Below the pieces are notes generated by a model. That model searched no databases. It was not told where the DNA came from and worked only from the letters and a program-made list of their open reading frames with translations. A program made the translations under genes and the position numbers. A stretch of 64,000 nucleotides of DNA from Haloquadratum sp. (GTDB lineage: Archaea; Halobacteriota; Halobacteria; Halobacteriales; Haloferacaceae): positions 1 through 64,000 of the forward strand of contig JAQCNF010000044.1 of NCBI GenBank assembly GCA_028275165.1, in the 5' to 3' direction. This document shows, in pieces, positions 46,518 through 56,864 of the stretch (positions within the stretch are counted from its first letter, which is position 1; the number at the start of each line of letters is the position of its first letter).

Positions 46518-47930
46518 TCAAAATTCAGCGGTAAGCACCCCACTCGTACGCACGAAGAAATATATCACGAACGCGGCAGCTAATGCCAGGTGGCCAGCAC
46601 GCAGGTCATCTGACCGGCCTGCTGCAAGTTTGACAATTGGGTAAGAGACAATTCCTGCCGCAATCCCATAGGCGATTGAGTAAGTGAACGGCATAATCAA
46701 GATGGTCAGTCCAGCAGGAATCGTATCTGTAATATCATCCCATGCGATATCGACGACATTACGTAACATGACAATTCCAATGACAACAAGCGCGATATGA
46801 GAAGCATATAGTGGGACTGCTGCTGCGAGTGGAACGAGTGCAAGCGATGCGATAAATAACACTGTCACAGTGAGCGCAGTCAATCCAGTCCGCCCACCCT
46901 CTTTAACTCCTGAGGCCGATTCGATATATGTTGTGACCGTTGATGTACCGAGCATTCCTCCGACGGTTGTCCCGACGGCATCTGCCATCAGTGGTCGCTC
47001 AATGTCGGGAAATTGGCCATCGGAGTCAAGAAATCCACCTGCCTGGCCGACTCCGACCAATGTCCCGGCCGTGTCGAAAAAGTCAACGAAAAAGAATGTG
47101 AAGACAATAAGCGCGAATGAGAAGACTTCGATATCAGCAAGTCCTGAAACAAATGCTCCTGCTATCGGCGTAATATCGTACGAAACTGCTGTTCCTCCGG
47201 TCACGAGACCCGCCTCGGGGCTCACGAAACCAAACGTTGTGAGCGCCCACCCAAAGCCAGTAACTGAGCCAATGCCAATGATAATCGAACCGGGGATGCC
47301 TCTCGCATACAATCCAAGAGTAATGAAGAGCCCGATAACTGAGATAATAGCAACCGGGTCTGAAGCAACGCTACCGAGAGTGATGAGGGTTGCCGGGTCA
47401 TCAACGACGATTCCCATTGCCTCAAGCCCAATAATAGTTAAAAAGAGCCCAATGCCAGTTCCGACGGCAAATTTGACCGGACGAGGAAAGATGTTAATAA
47501 TATACTCCCGCGCACCGACAGCTGTGAGGAAAATAAATATCAGACCTTCAACGACAACCGCAGCGAGGGCTGTCTGCCATGGAACTCCAAGTGCACCAAC
47601 GACGGTAAATGCAAAGAATGCATTTAACCCGAGTCCAGGGGCCTGAGCGAATGGGCGGTTGGCGTAAACCGCCATAATCAAAGTCGCTGTAGCTGCGGCA
47701 ATGATTGTCACAACGGCTAACATTGATTGAATTTCACCTGGAGATATCCCAGCGATTGCAATCCCATCCGCTCCAGAGATAGCCTCCTGATCGGTGAGAA
47801 TAGATGGATTGACAATCACGATATAGGACATTGTCAGAAATGTCGTGATGCCAGCGAGTATTTCTGTTCGCACCGAGGAGCCGCGCTCGCTGACATTGAA
47901 TCGATCGTCTAAAGATTCAGTAATGCTCAT
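46518..47930 (-). CDS. NCS2/AzgA-type purine permease
   Basis: This 470-residue membrane protein has about 12-14 hydrophobic segments and belongs to the nucleobase:cation symporter-2 AzgA-like branch (adenine/guanine/hypoxanthine uptake). Family segments include FAQAPGLGLNAFFAFTV and DFFDTAGTLVGVG, then GTSTVTTYIESASGVKEGGR. The substrate is probably a purine. The coding strand is clear; the long open frame antisense to it is a composition artefact. Confidence 0.9.
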   Translation of the reverse strand: MSITESLDDRFNVSERGSSVRTEILAGITTFLTMSYIVIVNPSILTDQEAISGADGIAIAGISPGEIQSMLAVVTIIAAATATLIMAVYANRPFAQAPGLGLNAFFAFTVVGALGVPWQTALAAVVVEGLIFIFLTAVGAREYIINIFPRPVKFAVGTGIGLFLTIIGLEAMGIVVDDPATLITLGSVASDPVAIISVIGLFITLGLYARGIPGSIIIGIGSVTGFGWALTTFGFVSPEAGLVTGGTAVSYDITPIAGAFVSGLADIEVFSFALIVFTFFFVDFFDTAGTLVGVGQAGGFLDSDGQFPDIERPLMADAVGTTVGGMLGTSTVTTYIESASGVKEGGRTGLTALTVTVLFIASLALVPLAAAVPLYASHIALVVIGIVMLRNVVDIAWDDITDTIPAGLTILIMPFTYSIAYGIAAGIVSYPIVKLAAGRSDDLRAGHLALAAAFVIYFFVRTSGVLTAEF

Positions 47931-48095
47931 TTGCTGTATTTAAATTCGCTCAAGAGAGAGGAATAAATATTTCTATCAAAATACGATGTTATGCTGATAA
48001 CGGTCGCAACCATTAATCATATTTACACTTGGTAGAGCGCTTTGTGTGTAAATATCCAGATCGTCACCAAGGCGTTCCGTCGGTGTCCGACAATA

Positions 48096-48617
48096 TCACC
48101 CACGGCGGTTAATCAGGTCAGCCGCAGTCAGTAATGAGTCTAGCTGAACATCTATCTCAGCAAGTGTATCAGATGCGCCTTCTTCACGGTCAACGACAAC
48201 GATGACTCGCTCAACAGTGGCTCCTGCAGCGCGGAGAGCTTCAACTGCTTTCTTCGCACTCGTTCCAGTCGTTGCGATATCTTCCAGAACAACGACCGAC
48301 TCGCCAGTATCTAATTGACCTTCAATGCGATTCGCAGTCCCGTAAGACTTTGCCTGTTTCCGGGCGATCACATATGGGCAGCCCATCTCTGCTGCGGTAA
48401 CTGCAACGAGGGGGACGGCCCCTAACGCGACACCAGCGAGTTTTGCCGTAGAGACTTCGCGTGCGAACGCTTCGGCGATCAGCTGCAGACAGGTAGGGTT
48501 GGTTTCGAATAGATACTTGTCGATGTAGTATTCTGATGTCCCGCCGTGTGAAAGCTCAAACTCACCATATTTGACTGCATTGGCCGCCTGAAGCGCCGAA
48601 ATGAGCTCATCGTTCAT
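48096..48617 (-). CDS. pyrE: Orotate phosphoribosyltransferase
   Basis: This 173-residue enzyme makes orotidine monophosphate in pyrimidine synthesis. The start [16 protein letters not shown] is used; the longer frame into carS is not plausible. The PRPP-binding loop [20 protein letters not shown] is intact, as is the N-terminal [11 protein letters not shown] segment. It follows carS on the same strand by 56 bases. Confidence 0.93.
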   Translation of the reverse strand: MNDELISALQAANAVKYGEFELSHGGTSEYYIDKYLFETNPTCLQLIAEAFAREVSTAKLAGVALGAVPLVAVTAAEMGCPYVIARKQAKSYGTANRIEGQLDTGESVVVLEDIATTGTSAKKAVEALRAAGATVERVIVVVDREEGASDTLAEIDVQLDSLLTAADLINRRG

Positions 48618-48673
48618 GCCATTCAGATAGCGGAAGGGGACGTGAATAAAGGGGATGGTTCGACTCTCTATGT

Positions 48674-49213
48674 TCAGTATGGTTCGTCTTTTAATGATGT
48701 GACGAAGGCAACAATGTTTGTCATCACATGTAAAAGAGGGGTGACAATGATGACGACACCAATCAAAGCAACGTTGAAAACTTGAAATGTCCATCCAGGT
48801 GCAAGAATTGTTGTTACGCAGAGGGCACCACAGACAAAGTCTAGCTGGTCTATGCCGGGGAGTGGTGCGCCACGCTGTTTTCCCATTCGACGTTTAAGAA
48901 ACGAAGCAAACAGGTCGCCACACATCGCGCCGAAGGCCAAGCCGAATGCAGCGCGTAATGAAAATCGAATCGGATTGAACCCAATCATCTGTACGAATGG
49001 TGCACTGATATTGAGCGTTCCAGCGACACATACCCCTGCCAAGGTCCCAAGCAAGATGCCTCGCCACGTCTTTCCATCGCCTAAGAGTCGATTTCCGTTG
49101 AGTGTTCGTCCACCATCAACCGGTAGCCCGCCGCCCGCAACGACTGCGGCATTATTTGGGATATAGGCTGGAAGCATCACCCAAAGCGCAGAGAAAATAA
49201 GTGTCCCATCCAT
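48674..49213 (-). CDS. carS: CDP-archaeol synthase CarS
   Basis: This 179-residue integral membrane enzyme (DUF46) transfers CTP to unsaturated archaetidic acid to make CDP-archaeol for polar lipid synthesis. It has about five hydrophobic segments. Conserved motifs include [21 protein letters not shown] and the acidic QLDFV region. Family and length are as expected. Confidence 0.92.
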   Translation of the reverse strand: MDGTLIFSALWVMLPAYIPNNAAVVAGGGLPVDGGRTLNGNRLLGDGKTWRGILLGTLAGVCVAGTLNISAPFVQMIGFNPIRFSLRAAFGLAFGAMCGDLFASFLKRRMGKQRGAPLPGIDQLDFVCGALCVTTILAPGWTFQVFNVALIGVVIIVTPLLHVMTNIVAFVTSLKDEPY

Positions 49214-49305
49214 GCTGGCATCTCAGCAGGCGTAAATAAAAAGCCGCTCAATTTCACCGACTGCGTCGGTCATTTTTATTACGACAGATATATTTTAAAT
49301 ATTTA

Positions 49306-49890
49306 ATGTCTTCATGGCGACGCGATTTCGCGAGCGGACTCATTATTTTGGTTCCAATTCTTGTCATTCTGTTTGTTTTGAATTATCTCTACACATCTAT
49401 TGTTGGGCTACCATTGATACGGCGATTGACAGAACCATTCGGGTTTTTCATTGCGGTCACCGTTTTCATGATGTTGGTATTTTCAATTGGCTATCTCATG
49501 CGGACAACGGCTGGACGTCTTTTTGAGTCATATCTTGACGCTGCGATGAATTCAGTCCCATTGATACGGATACTGTATAATGCATCAAAGTTGGCTGTCG
49601 AGACGGCACTGTCAGGGACAGAAGATCTGCAAAAGCCGGTGAAGATTGAGACGTGGAAAGGAATGCGGATGACTGGATTCAAAACAGGAAAAACAACCGA
49701 AGATGACCGTGAGGTACTGTTTTTGCCGACTGCACCCAACATTACGACTGGATTTGTCATCGAAGTTGACCCTGACGATATCACGGAGGTTGATGAGTCA
49801 GTCGAACAAGCACTCACTCGCACTCTATCGGCCGGATTTGCCGAGGACACCCGCAAAGAAGAGGTTGATATTGAGGTAACCGAGCGCTGA
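49306..49890 (+). CDS. DUF502 membrane protein
   Basis: This 194-residue protein has two N-terminal transmembrane helices (about residues 11-31 and 48-66). A soluble beta-rich domain follows with the DUF502 landmarks VPLIRILYNASKL and FLPTAPNITTGFVIEV. DUF502 proteins occur widely in bacteria and haloarchaea; the molecular role is unknown. An AT-rich stretch lies just before the ATG. Confidence 0.85.
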   Translation: MSSWRRDFASGLIILVPILVILFVLNYLYTSIVGLPLIRRLTEPFGFFIAVTVFMMLVFSIGYLMRTTAGRLFESYLDAAMNSVPLIRILYNASKLAVETALSGTEDLQKPVKIETWKGMRMTGFKTGKTTEDDREVLFLPTAPNITTGFVIEVDPDDITEVDESVEQALTRTLSAGFAEDTRKEEVDIEVTER

Positions 49891-49903
49891 TACTCTCAGA
49901 ATA

Positions 49904-50833
49904 TTAGATATATCGAAACCACTCCTCGTGGCTTTCATCGCGGCGGGCGACTAGATCGAAGAACGCCTGCTGCAGTTCCTCGGTGATAGGCCCTCGAGAC
50001 CCCGATCCAATCTCTACGTTATCAACCTTCCTAATTGGTGTTACCTCAGCGGCTGTCCCACTGAAAAATAACTCATCTGCGGTGTTGAGCTCTCCTCGGG
50101 ATATCGTCGCACGCTCGTGGACGGTGTAGCCACGTTCGCGGGCTAACTCAATAACTGTGCTTCGAGTTATTCCATCAAGAATGCTCTCAGCTAGTCCCGG
50201 GGTGTAGATTTCACCATCGCGAATCATGAACAGGTTTTCACCAGGCCCTTCTGCAACCTCACCACTCTTGTTTAGCACAATTGCTTCTGTGTAGCCGTTT
50301 CGCCTTGCCTCTTCGCCAGCCAAAATCGAGTTCACGTATAATCCAGTCGTCTTAGCGTTCGTTGGGATCTGACTGGAATGGTGTTTTCGCCACGACGAGA
50401 TCATTACCTCAACACCATTTTGCAGTGCCTCCTCGCCTAAATAGGCCCCCCACGGCCACGCTGCGATAGCTACGTTGACGGGATTTTCTTTTGGACTCAC
50501 ACCAAGTGATCCATAGCCATAGAATGCGATTGGGCGGATGTAACACGAGCGCAGCTCCTCCCTGCGAAGCAGTTCAATTGTCGCCTCAGTGAGCTCTGCT
50601 CGGGAATAGGGAATCTCCATATCATACGGCTGTGCCGACTGATAAAGCCGATTGAGGTGTTCTTCCCAGCGGAATAGTGCTGGACCGCTCTCTGTGTCGT
50701 AACACCGCACACCTTCAAACACCCCAGATCCATAGTGAAGTCCGTGGACAAGGACATGGACTGTCGCATCCTCCCAGTCAACAAACGTTCCATCCTGCCA
50801 AATTGTCTCGACGTCCATCTCGTCGAATTCCAT
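49904..50833 (-). CDS. ilvE: Branched-chain amino acid aminotransferase
   Basis: This 309-residue PLP enzyme of fold type IV makes leucine, isoleucine and valine from their keto acids. It has the substrate-pocket segment HYGSGVFEGVRCYD. The PLP lysine lies in NAKTTGLYVNSILAGEEA, and the cofactor-binding EGPGENLFMI segment is present. It is complete and typical in length. Confidence 0.94.
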   Translation of the reverse strand: MEFDEMDVETIWQDGTFVDWEDATVHVLVHGLHYGSGVFEGVRCYDTESGPALFRWEEHLNRLYQSAQPYDMEIPYSRAELTEATIELLRREELRSCYIRPIAFYGYGSLGVSPKENPVNVAIAAWPWGAYLGEEALQNGVEVMISSWRKHHSSQIPTNAKTTGLYVNSILAGEEARRNGYTEAIVLNKSGEVAEGPGENLFMIRDGEIYTPGLAESILDGITRSTVIELARERGYTVHERATISRGELNTADELFFSGTAAEVTPIRKVDNVEIGSGSRGPITEELQQAFFDLVARRDESHEEWFRYI

Positions 50834-50886
50834 ATACCTGCCCTTGCTCCTTAGGGTATAAAACAGTAGCCGACTCTTGCCCTGTT

Positions 50887-51570
50887 TCAGGAGAATCGCT
50901 GCGTAAGCACTGCTCCCTCAATGTACTCGATGTCGTGTGTCTCTGCATACTCACGTGCTCGTTTAGGACTTGTCGCGGTTCCGGTACTCCCATCTAACAT
51001 CTCACAAACGACGACAGCAGGTGGCTGACCTGCTGCGTCTGCGAGTGCTAAGCCGAACTCGGTATGTCCCCGTCGACTTTCTAGAAGTCCAACAGCACCG
51101 CGCAGAATTGTTACGTGGCCGGGGCTGCGAAATTCGGCGGCAAAGTCTCGTTCATCAAACTCGTCATCGGCTGCTGCCTCGGCGAGCGCCCGAATCGTCT
51201 GTGCCCGGTCAGTATCAGTAATTCCTGTGTACGTATCACGATGATTGACTGGAAGCGAAAATGATGACCGTTCATCATACTCTAACTGGTGTGCATCTGC
51301 GGCTGGGTGTGAGAGTTCGTCATGAAGAAATGGGAGAGACATCCGTTCAGCGACTGACGCAGAAACCGCTGTACAAATAAGGCCGCCTGCATCTTGTCTC
51401 AGTTGAGCGACGGCAGAGGCGTCAACTGTTGCTGCTGGGTAGATAATGTCTATCTCTCCTTCACGATCAGCGGCATCATGAACAAGAACAGGCTTTCCGG
51501 TCGCAAATGCATTAATAGCCTGCTCAGCGGAGCTATCTGCCGTCCGCTGATTCGTTGTTGAAGAGGTCAT
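50887..51570 (-). CDS. ribB: 3,4-dihydroxy-2-butanone 4-phosphate synthase
   Basis: This 227-residue enzyme makes the four-carbon precursor of riboflavin from ribulose 5-phosphate. Conserved segments are DREGEIDIIYPA, FRSPGHVTILRGA and RRGHTEFGLALADAAG. Its start overlaps the stop codon of the ribK gene by four bases, giving a small flavin operon. Confidence 0.94.
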   Translation of the reverse strand: MTSSTTNQRTADSSAEQAINAFATGKPVLVHDAADREGEIDIIYPAATVDASAVAQLRQDAGGLICTAVSASVAERMSLPFLHDELSHPAADAHQLEYDERSSFSLPVNHRDTYTGITDTDRAQTIRALAEAAADDEFDERDFAAEFRSPGHVTILRGAVGLLESRRGHTEFGLALADAAGQPPAVVVCEMLDGSTGTATSPKRAREYAETHDIEYIEGAVLTQRFS

Positions 51571-52307
51571 GTATCTGCCTCCAGAGTCACACGAACTGAG
51601 TCACCGTCGACTAATGACAGCGAGTCCCGAAGCCGCACTGGTGCGATAATTTCCAGTTGAGTCTTATCGTGATGAGTACGCTCAGGAATAATGACGTGTG
51701 CGGTCTCAACAATGCGATCCTCGAATGCAATCTGGGTTGGATAACAGGTCGCCGGTCCAAAGGTTCGGTCGTCATCTTCCCAGCCATCGATTGCAATCCC
51801 ATCGAATCCGGCTACGACGGCTCGGGTTCGTGAACTCTCTTCGTCTAACTCGATATTTAACGTACCAGGAAATGGCTCATATCCGAGTCGCTCGTGAAAC
51901 TGACGCATGTACCCAGATAAAGAAATATAATGTTTTCCTTCACCCATCCCGCTTGTGACAGTGCCAGTGAGTTCAACTTCGCTCTCGTCCGCCTCAAAGA
52001 TACGACGATATTGAGCGTATTCCGTATACAACACGGACTCGCCTCGGGGAGTAATTGTTACCCACTGTCCATCAGCAACGACATCGCGCTCAATGAATCC
52101 ACTATCTTCAAGTCGTTGAATCCGGCGCGAGGCTGTTTGCGTAGAGACATCAAGTTGATCGGCCAGCGTAGAACAGGATATCTTCGCGGCTGAGGACCGT
52201 CCGCCATCGAGTGCAATATGTTTTAACGCCGCCAGCGCGTCATCGCCAATAACGGCGGCTGAGCTCTTTGCCATTAATGAATAGAGTCGTTCATGGGTGT
52301 TAAGCAT
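51567..52307 (-). CDS. ribK: CTP-dependent riboflavin kinase with N-terminal HTH (RbkR-like)
   Basis: This 246-residue protein (start MLNTHERLYSL; MAKSSAAVIG at 52274 is an alternative) has two parts. A winged helix-turn-helix occupies about residues 30-85 (SCSTLADQLDVSTQTASRRI). A DUF120 kinase domain follows, with LTGTVTSGMGEGKHYISLSG and PFPGTLNIEL. Archaeal RibK uses CTP to make FMN. The fused version, RbkR, is known to regulate riboflavin genes, so control of this ribK-ribB operon is likely. The longest frame extends a further 97 codons into argS and is rejected. Confidence 0.92.
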   Translation of the reverse strand: MLNTHERLYSLMAKSSAAVIGDDALAALKHIALDGGRSSAAKISCSTLADQLDVSTQTASRRIQRLEDSGFIERDVVADGQWVTITPRGESVLYTEYAQYRRIFEADESEVELTGTVTSGMGEGKHYISLSGYMRQFHERLGYEPFPGTLNIELDEESSRTRAVVAGFDGIAIDGWEDDDRTFGPATCYPTQIAFEDRIVETAHVIIPERTHHDKTQLEIIAPVRLRDSLSLVDGDSVRVTLEADT

Positions 52308-52410
52308 ACCGGATGTGTGATGCATCTCATAACTGAGAGAACAGTTTGTGGATAGCAGTCCCGTATATGAGTTCGGAAAGGCATTTACTCGCGCTTTGTG
52401 AATGCTGAGT

Positions 52411-54165
52411 ATGTTCCGTGCCTTCCGGTCGGAGGTTGAAGACGTACTGGAGGCAGCTTTATTACGTCTTGAGCTTCCATCAGGCGACCTTGGTGTTGAG
52501 CGGCCGCCACCCGACCGTGATGCTGCGCTCGCTTCAAGTGTTAGTTTTCGACTCGCCAGCGAGGCGGAGGCCACACCGTCCGCTATCGCAAACGACATCG
52601 CAGCGGCAATTGAGATAACAGAAACCAGATATATCGCGTCGGTTGACGTTGCTGGCCCGTATGTGAACTTTAGCGTCTCAGAAAGATTCTATGCAGAGAC
52701 ACTAAACCAGTCGGTTTCATCGGATTACGGCTCGCTCAGTTCACAAAATACATCGATAATAATTGAACATACCAGTGCGAATCCAACTGGACCAATCCAC
52801 GTTGGAAGGGCTCGCAACACTATTTTTGGTGATTCATTGGCCCGTCTTCTTGAGTACGCGGGCTACGATGTCGAACGTCAGTATTATGTGAATGACGCTG
52901 GCAGACAGATGGCCCTCTTTACATGGGCATATGAGACATTTGACGAAGCAGACCTTCCACCGCCAGAGCGTGCACGCTCCGATTATGAGCTCGTTCGATA
53001 TTATCGGAAGGGAAATAGATATCTCGAAAACGCCGATGAAGCTGCCACAGAAGTCGCTGAATCAGAGATTGCTTCGATTATTGACGGACTAGACCGTGGC
53101 GATATGGCTGTCTACGAGCGGGTTGAGCGCGTCGTCGACAGTGTGCTCGAAGGGATGCAACAGTCACTAAGTCGACTTCCGGTCGCGTTTGACCAGTTTG
53201 TAAAAGAGACACGATTTATTCGAAACGGTACTGCAGAGTCTGTCATTGAGCGTCTCCAATCAGCGCCCGAATCCATTTATGAAGACGGTGCATGGCAACT
53301 TGATCTGAGTGGGCATGATATCGACAAGCGGCTCGTGTTTGTGCGTTCTGATGGGACGTCGCTGTATACAACGCGGGATTTGGCATATCACGAGTGGAAA
53401 CTACAGAACTTTGACCGAGCAGTCACGGTGTTAGGTGAAGACCACAAACTTCAAGCAGAGCAGCTTGATGCAGCGCTTTCTATCCTTGATGTAGATACTG
53501 ATTCTCTCGATCAAACATTTTACTCGTATGTCAATCTCCCTGATGGTCGAATGTCGACTCGCGAGGGGACTGGCGTCGACTTGGATGATCTGTTAGATGA
53601 GGCCGTGAAACGAGCACGGTCGGAAGTTACATCTCGAGTCGGTTCGCGAGAGCGAGATGATGAATTAACTCAGGGCGATATTGACAGAATCGCCAGACAG
53701 GTTGGAATTGGCGCAGTTCGGTACGATATTATTTCCAAGCAACCAACAAAAGGAATCACGTTCGAATGGGAGCGAGCATTAGATTTCGAGGCACAATCAG
53801 CACCATATATCCAGTATGTACACGCTCGATGTTGTGGCATTCAGTCGGAGGCAAGGGCGCAAGAGATATCACCAGACGCCCGCGCTGAGTTACTAGTGAC
53901 AGCGCCCGAGCGAGCGCTTCTGGATGAGATATCACGACTTCCACTCACCGTCGAAGCTGCCGCAGACGAGTTGGCGCCACATATGATCGCCACATATCTC
54001 AGGTCAATAGCTGAGACGTTCAATACGTTTTATCGAGAGTGCTCGGTGCTCAGCGCCGAGACGACAGAGGTGAGTCAAGCACGATTAGCGCTCGTTGGGG
54101 CCACAGCGAATGCTATCGAGAATGCGTTGGATATCCTCGGGATCGAGGCACCAAGATCGATGTGA
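52411..54165 (+). CDS. argS: Arginyl-tRNA synthetase
   Basis: This class I synthetase has 584 residues from ATG 52411 (three more codons are possible). The HIGH-equivalent is [17 protein letters not shown], the KMSKS-equivalent loop is GRMSTREG, and the C-terminal anticodon-binding DALR-type domain is complete. The N-terminal ArgRS additional domain (residues about 1-90) is intact. It is divergent from ribK. Confidence 0.95.
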   Translation: MFRAFRSEVEDVLEAALLRLELPSGDLGVERPPPDRDAALASSVSFRLASEAEATPSAIANDIAAAIEITETRYIASVDVAGPYVNFSVSERFYAETLNQSVSSDYGSLSSQNTSIIIEHTSANPTGPIHVGRARNTIFGDSLARLLEYAGYDVERQYYVNDAGRQMALFTWAYETFDEADLPPPERARSDYELVRYYRKGNRYLENADEAATEVAESEIASIIDGLDRGDMAVYERVERVVDSVLEGMQQSLSRLPVAFDQFVKETRFIRNGTAESVIERLQSAPESIYEDGAWQLDLSGHDIDKRLVFVRSDGTSLYTTRDLAYHEWKLQNFDRAVTVLGEDHKLQAEQLDAALSILDVDTDSLDQTFYSYVNLPDGRMSTREGTGVDLDDLLDEAVKRARSEVTSRVGSRERDDELTQGDIDRIARQVGIGAVRYDIISKQPTKGITFEWERALDFEAQSAPYIQYVHARCCGIQSEARAQEISPDARAELLVTAPERALLDEISRLPLTVEAAADELAPHMIATYLRSIAETFNTFYRECSVLSAETTEVSQARLALVGATANAIENALDILGIEAPRSM

Positions 54166-54648
54166 GTGGTGAATCGTATGTTGGTTCAGCCCGTGAATCC
54201 CCACCATATGTCACTTGGATATATACCAGTTCAGGTGCAAGGAGGAAGCAATTGAGAATCATCAAAACCGCAGTGCAGTAGGAGGCCGACCCACAGATAA
54301 CGATGAATTTTCCGTGGCACGCATGATATATTGAACTGTAGTATGCTGTCATACAGGTATGATAGAAGTGACGCCGCGACTGTGATCAGGCCGGGTGTCT
54401 GGGAATTAAAATCTGTGGCGTGGGAGACTCTCCGATACTCAAACTATGTGACCCGAGGCGGCTCACAGTGCCTGCGTAATGCCAGCAACAAATCGGAGGA
54501 TGTGGAGGTCGTGTATAGAAAGTATCTGCCGCGGTTGTCGTTTGATCAAGAGTATAGATAGTTGCCATGACTCCTTGCCGGGGATACGATTCGAAAACAG
54601 CTTGAGATAGTCGTAGGTTACTTACCGTTATATAGAATAAATTGTGCA
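54166..54648. other. 483-bp gap without a supported gene
   Basis: A plus-strand frame of 76 codons (54331-54561) is unrecognised and has no promoter-like context. TTATATAG lies about 15-21 bases before the aRF1 start, slightly close for a leaderless promoter. No tRNA or other RNA gene was recognised. Confidence 0.4.
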
Positions 54649-55899
54649 ATGAGCACCGACGCACAGGAAATTAGTGCCGATCGTCGGAGATATGAGTTCA
54701 AAAAGGTTATCGAAGAGCTCACTGACTACGAAGGTTCAGGCACACAGCTCGTTACAATCTATATTCCGCCAGATAAACAGGTATCCGATGTCGTTGCACA
54801 TATTACTCAAGAACATTCAGAGGCGTCAAATATTAAATCGAAACAGACGCGAACGAATGTGCAGGATGCCTTGAAATCCATCAAGGACCGACTCCGATAT
54901 TACGAGACCTACCCTCCAGACAATGGTATTGTTTTGTTCTCAGGTGCAGTCAATACTGGTGGCGGAAGAACGAACATGGTCACTCGGGTACTTGAGTCGC
55001 CGCCAGAGCCGGTTCAGTCATTCCGATACCACTGCGACTCAGACTTCCTCACGGGTCCGCTTGAGGACATGCTGGCTGATAAGGGACTATTCGGTCTTAT
55101 TGTATTGGACCGGCGAGAGGCAAATGTCGGCTGGCTCAAGGGGAAACGTATAGAGGCCGTCAAGTCCGCTTCTTCGCTCGTGCCTGGAAAGCAACGAAAA
55201 GGTGGACAGTCAGCACAGCGGTTTGCTCGTCTTCGATTGGAAGCAATCGATAATTTCTATCAGGAAGTCGCAGGCATGGCAAATGACCTATTCGTCCCAA
55301 GACGTCACGAAATGGACGGCGTCCTTGTTGGTGGACCATCGCCGACAAAGGATGAATTTCTCGACGGTGACTATCTCCATCACGAGCTTCGCGACCTTGT
55401 TGTCGGAAAGTTTGATGTTTCTTACACTGACGAGTCAGGACTGAACGATCTTGTTGATTCGGCTCAGGACGTCTTAGCGGATCAAGAGGTGATGAAGGAC
55501 AAATCACAAATGGAGGAGTTCTTCAAGAAACTGCACGGTGGCGAAGAGGCAACATATGGGTTTGAACCGACACGAGAGAATCTGATTATGGGTTCTGTTG
55601 ACCGACTCCTACTCTCAGAAGACCTCCGCTCAGACGTTGTCGTCTTTGAGTGCTCAAATGGGCATGAAGAATTCGAGATTGTAGACAGACGACACGACGA
55701 TCCGGCTCACACTTGCAATAAATGCGGGGACCCAGCCGAGAAGATTGAGCGTGAAGATGTCATTGAGCATCTAATGAACATTGCTGAGCAACGAGGGACA
55801 CAAACGAAGTTCATTTCGACAGACTTCGAGAAAGGCGAACAGTTGTACAACGCGTTCGGCGGTATTGCTGGCATACTCCGCTATGAAACTGGCATCTGA
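54649..55899 (+). CDS. prf1: Peptide chain release factor aRF1
   Basis: This 416-residue factor terminates translation at all three stop codons. The stop-codon recognition motif NIKS is in ASNIKSKQTR near residue 63. The catalytic GGQ is in GKQRKGGQSAQRFARLR near residue 184. The C-terminal domain contains zinc-ligand cysteines (CNKCGDPAEK). It is complete. Confidence 0.95.
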   Translation: MSTDAQEISADRRRYEFKKVIEELTDYEGSGTQLVTIYIPPDKQVSDVVAHITQEHSEASNIKSKQTRTNVQDALKSIKDRLRYYETYPPDNGIVLFSGAVNTGGGRTNMVTRVLESPPEPVQSFRYHCDSDFLTGPLEDMLADKGLFGLIVLDRREANVGWLKGKRIEAVKSASSLVPGKQRKGGQSAQRFARLRLEAIDNFYQEVAGMANDLFVPRRHEMDGVLVGGPSPTKDEFLDGDYLHHELRDLVVGKFDVSYTDESGLNDLVDSAQDVLADQEVMKDKSQMEEFFKKLHGGEEATYGFEPTRENLIMGSVDRLLLSEDLRSDVVVFECSNGHEEFEIVDRRHDDPAHTCNKCGDPAEKIEREDVIEHLMNIAEQRGTQTKFISTDFEKGEQLYNAFGGIAGILRYETGI

Positions 55900-56309
55900 G
55901 TTGCCCTCACGAGTGAATTTCTTCTGGACAAACCAGTCGACGATTCCAACCGCTGAGTCGGAGGTGTGCCGACACTGGGATGTTCAACTTCAATTGAGTG
56001 CGATTATTCTACGCGAGCAACAGATATTCACTCCGTTTTGTTTCAGGCCAGTCCACGACTGTGCTCAATAGGCCAAGTATCGGGTTGACTGCAGGATATT
56101 CCGCACCCAAGCAGTGTCATCGTGTGCTCTCAGATCAGATTCCACACGAGTCATCATCTTAGGTGAGTACATATAGATAACTGGGATCTCCTCAGTCTCT
56201 TTATGTGGAGCGTCATGATTCTTCGCGAGATTACTGTGAGGGTCTCCCAAATTGAACGAGATGATACAACATAAAGACATCTTTTTAATCGTGCTCGTAG
56301 GCTGCTGTG

Positions 56310-56483
56310 ATGGATGAATGTCATTTAATTGCTGACTGCGTCGGGAATCAACAATCAGCGGAATCACTCGCCAGGATATTTCACGACTGCACGCTGCTAC
56401 GAGCGCTGATCAGACACGCACTGGATGTTCACCACTTTGAGTTTGAAAATCTAACACACTCACATAATCGAACGCAGTTGTGA
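56310..56483 (+). CDS. Possible 57-residue small protein
   Basis: This frame from ATG 56310 encodes a Cys/His-containing peptide (MDECHLIADCVGNQQSAESL, ending HHFEFENLTHSHNRTQL). A TTTTTAAT box centred about 25 bases upstream fits a leaderless promoter. Its 3' end overlaps the DUF6276-like gene in convergent orientation. No family is recognised. The remainder of the 55900-56459 gap has no supported gene; the 100-codon minus-strand frame at 56065-56367 looks spurious. Confidence 0.3.
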   Translation: MDECHLIADCVGNQQSAESLARIFHDCTLLRALIRHALDVHHFEFENLTHSHNRTQL

Positions 56484-56852
56484 TATTCGACGATCCAACT
56501 CGTAGGGTGGATTGATATAGCGAGTTGTCGAGAGTCGATCAAGAGTTAACAGGACATCGCCACCAGCATCCTCAGACCACTTGAGCAGATACTCAATATG
56601 TGCACGCTCTGCTGCCAAGTGCTCAAGTTTGTGCACGAGCAATAGTACACCGATTGCTGCCTTTCCAGTTGGTAGTGCGTCTTTGACAGGTGGTGGCAGC
56701 GTATTCTTCAGAGAAGAATCTACTACCGTTTCGATAGCGAAACAGCGGGGACAAAACCCGATCGAACGTGAGACGTTTAATTCTGAGCTCAACGATTGAG
56801 GAACGTGTTGTGAGACGAGGTCATGACCACACCGTCGGCAAGAGAAGCTCAT
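56460..56852 (-). CDS. Conserved haloarchaeal zinc-ribbon protein (DUF6276-like)
   Basis: This 130-residue protein has two CxxC pairs (CRRCG at residues 5-9 and CPRC near residue 34) forming a zinc ribbon, followed by a helical domain (LLLVHKLEHLAAERAHIEYL). It matches the haloarchaeal DUF6276 type. It lies just downstream of atpD on the same strand, with 12 bases between them, so it is likely cotranscribed with it. Function is unknown. Confidence 0.7.
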   Translation of the reverse strand: MSFSCRRCGHDLVSQHVPQSLSSELNVSRSIGFCPRCFAIETVVDSSLKNTLPPPVKDALPTGKAAIGVLLLVHKLEHLAAERAHIEYLLKWSEDAGGDVLLTLDRLSTTRYINPPYELDRRISQLRSIM

Positions 56853-56864
56853 TCAAATCCAAAA

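Noticed and set aside
46870-47646. 258-codon plus-strand open frame
   Set aside because: It is fully antisense to the NCS2-type permease, is Ser/Pro/Thr-rich, and has no family features.
48618-48794. N-terminal extension of PyrE
   Set aside because: It overlaps carS and has Cys/His-rich sequence not found in orotate phosphoribosyltransferases.
51567-52598. Long form of RibK with 97 extra N-terminal residues
   Set aside because: The extension is antisense to the start of argS and has low-complexity Ser/Arg sequence; the family starts near 52307 or 52274.
56065-56367. 100-codon minus-strand frame
   Set aside because: It has no family resemblance and non-halophilic composition, and it is antisense to a better-placed small frame.
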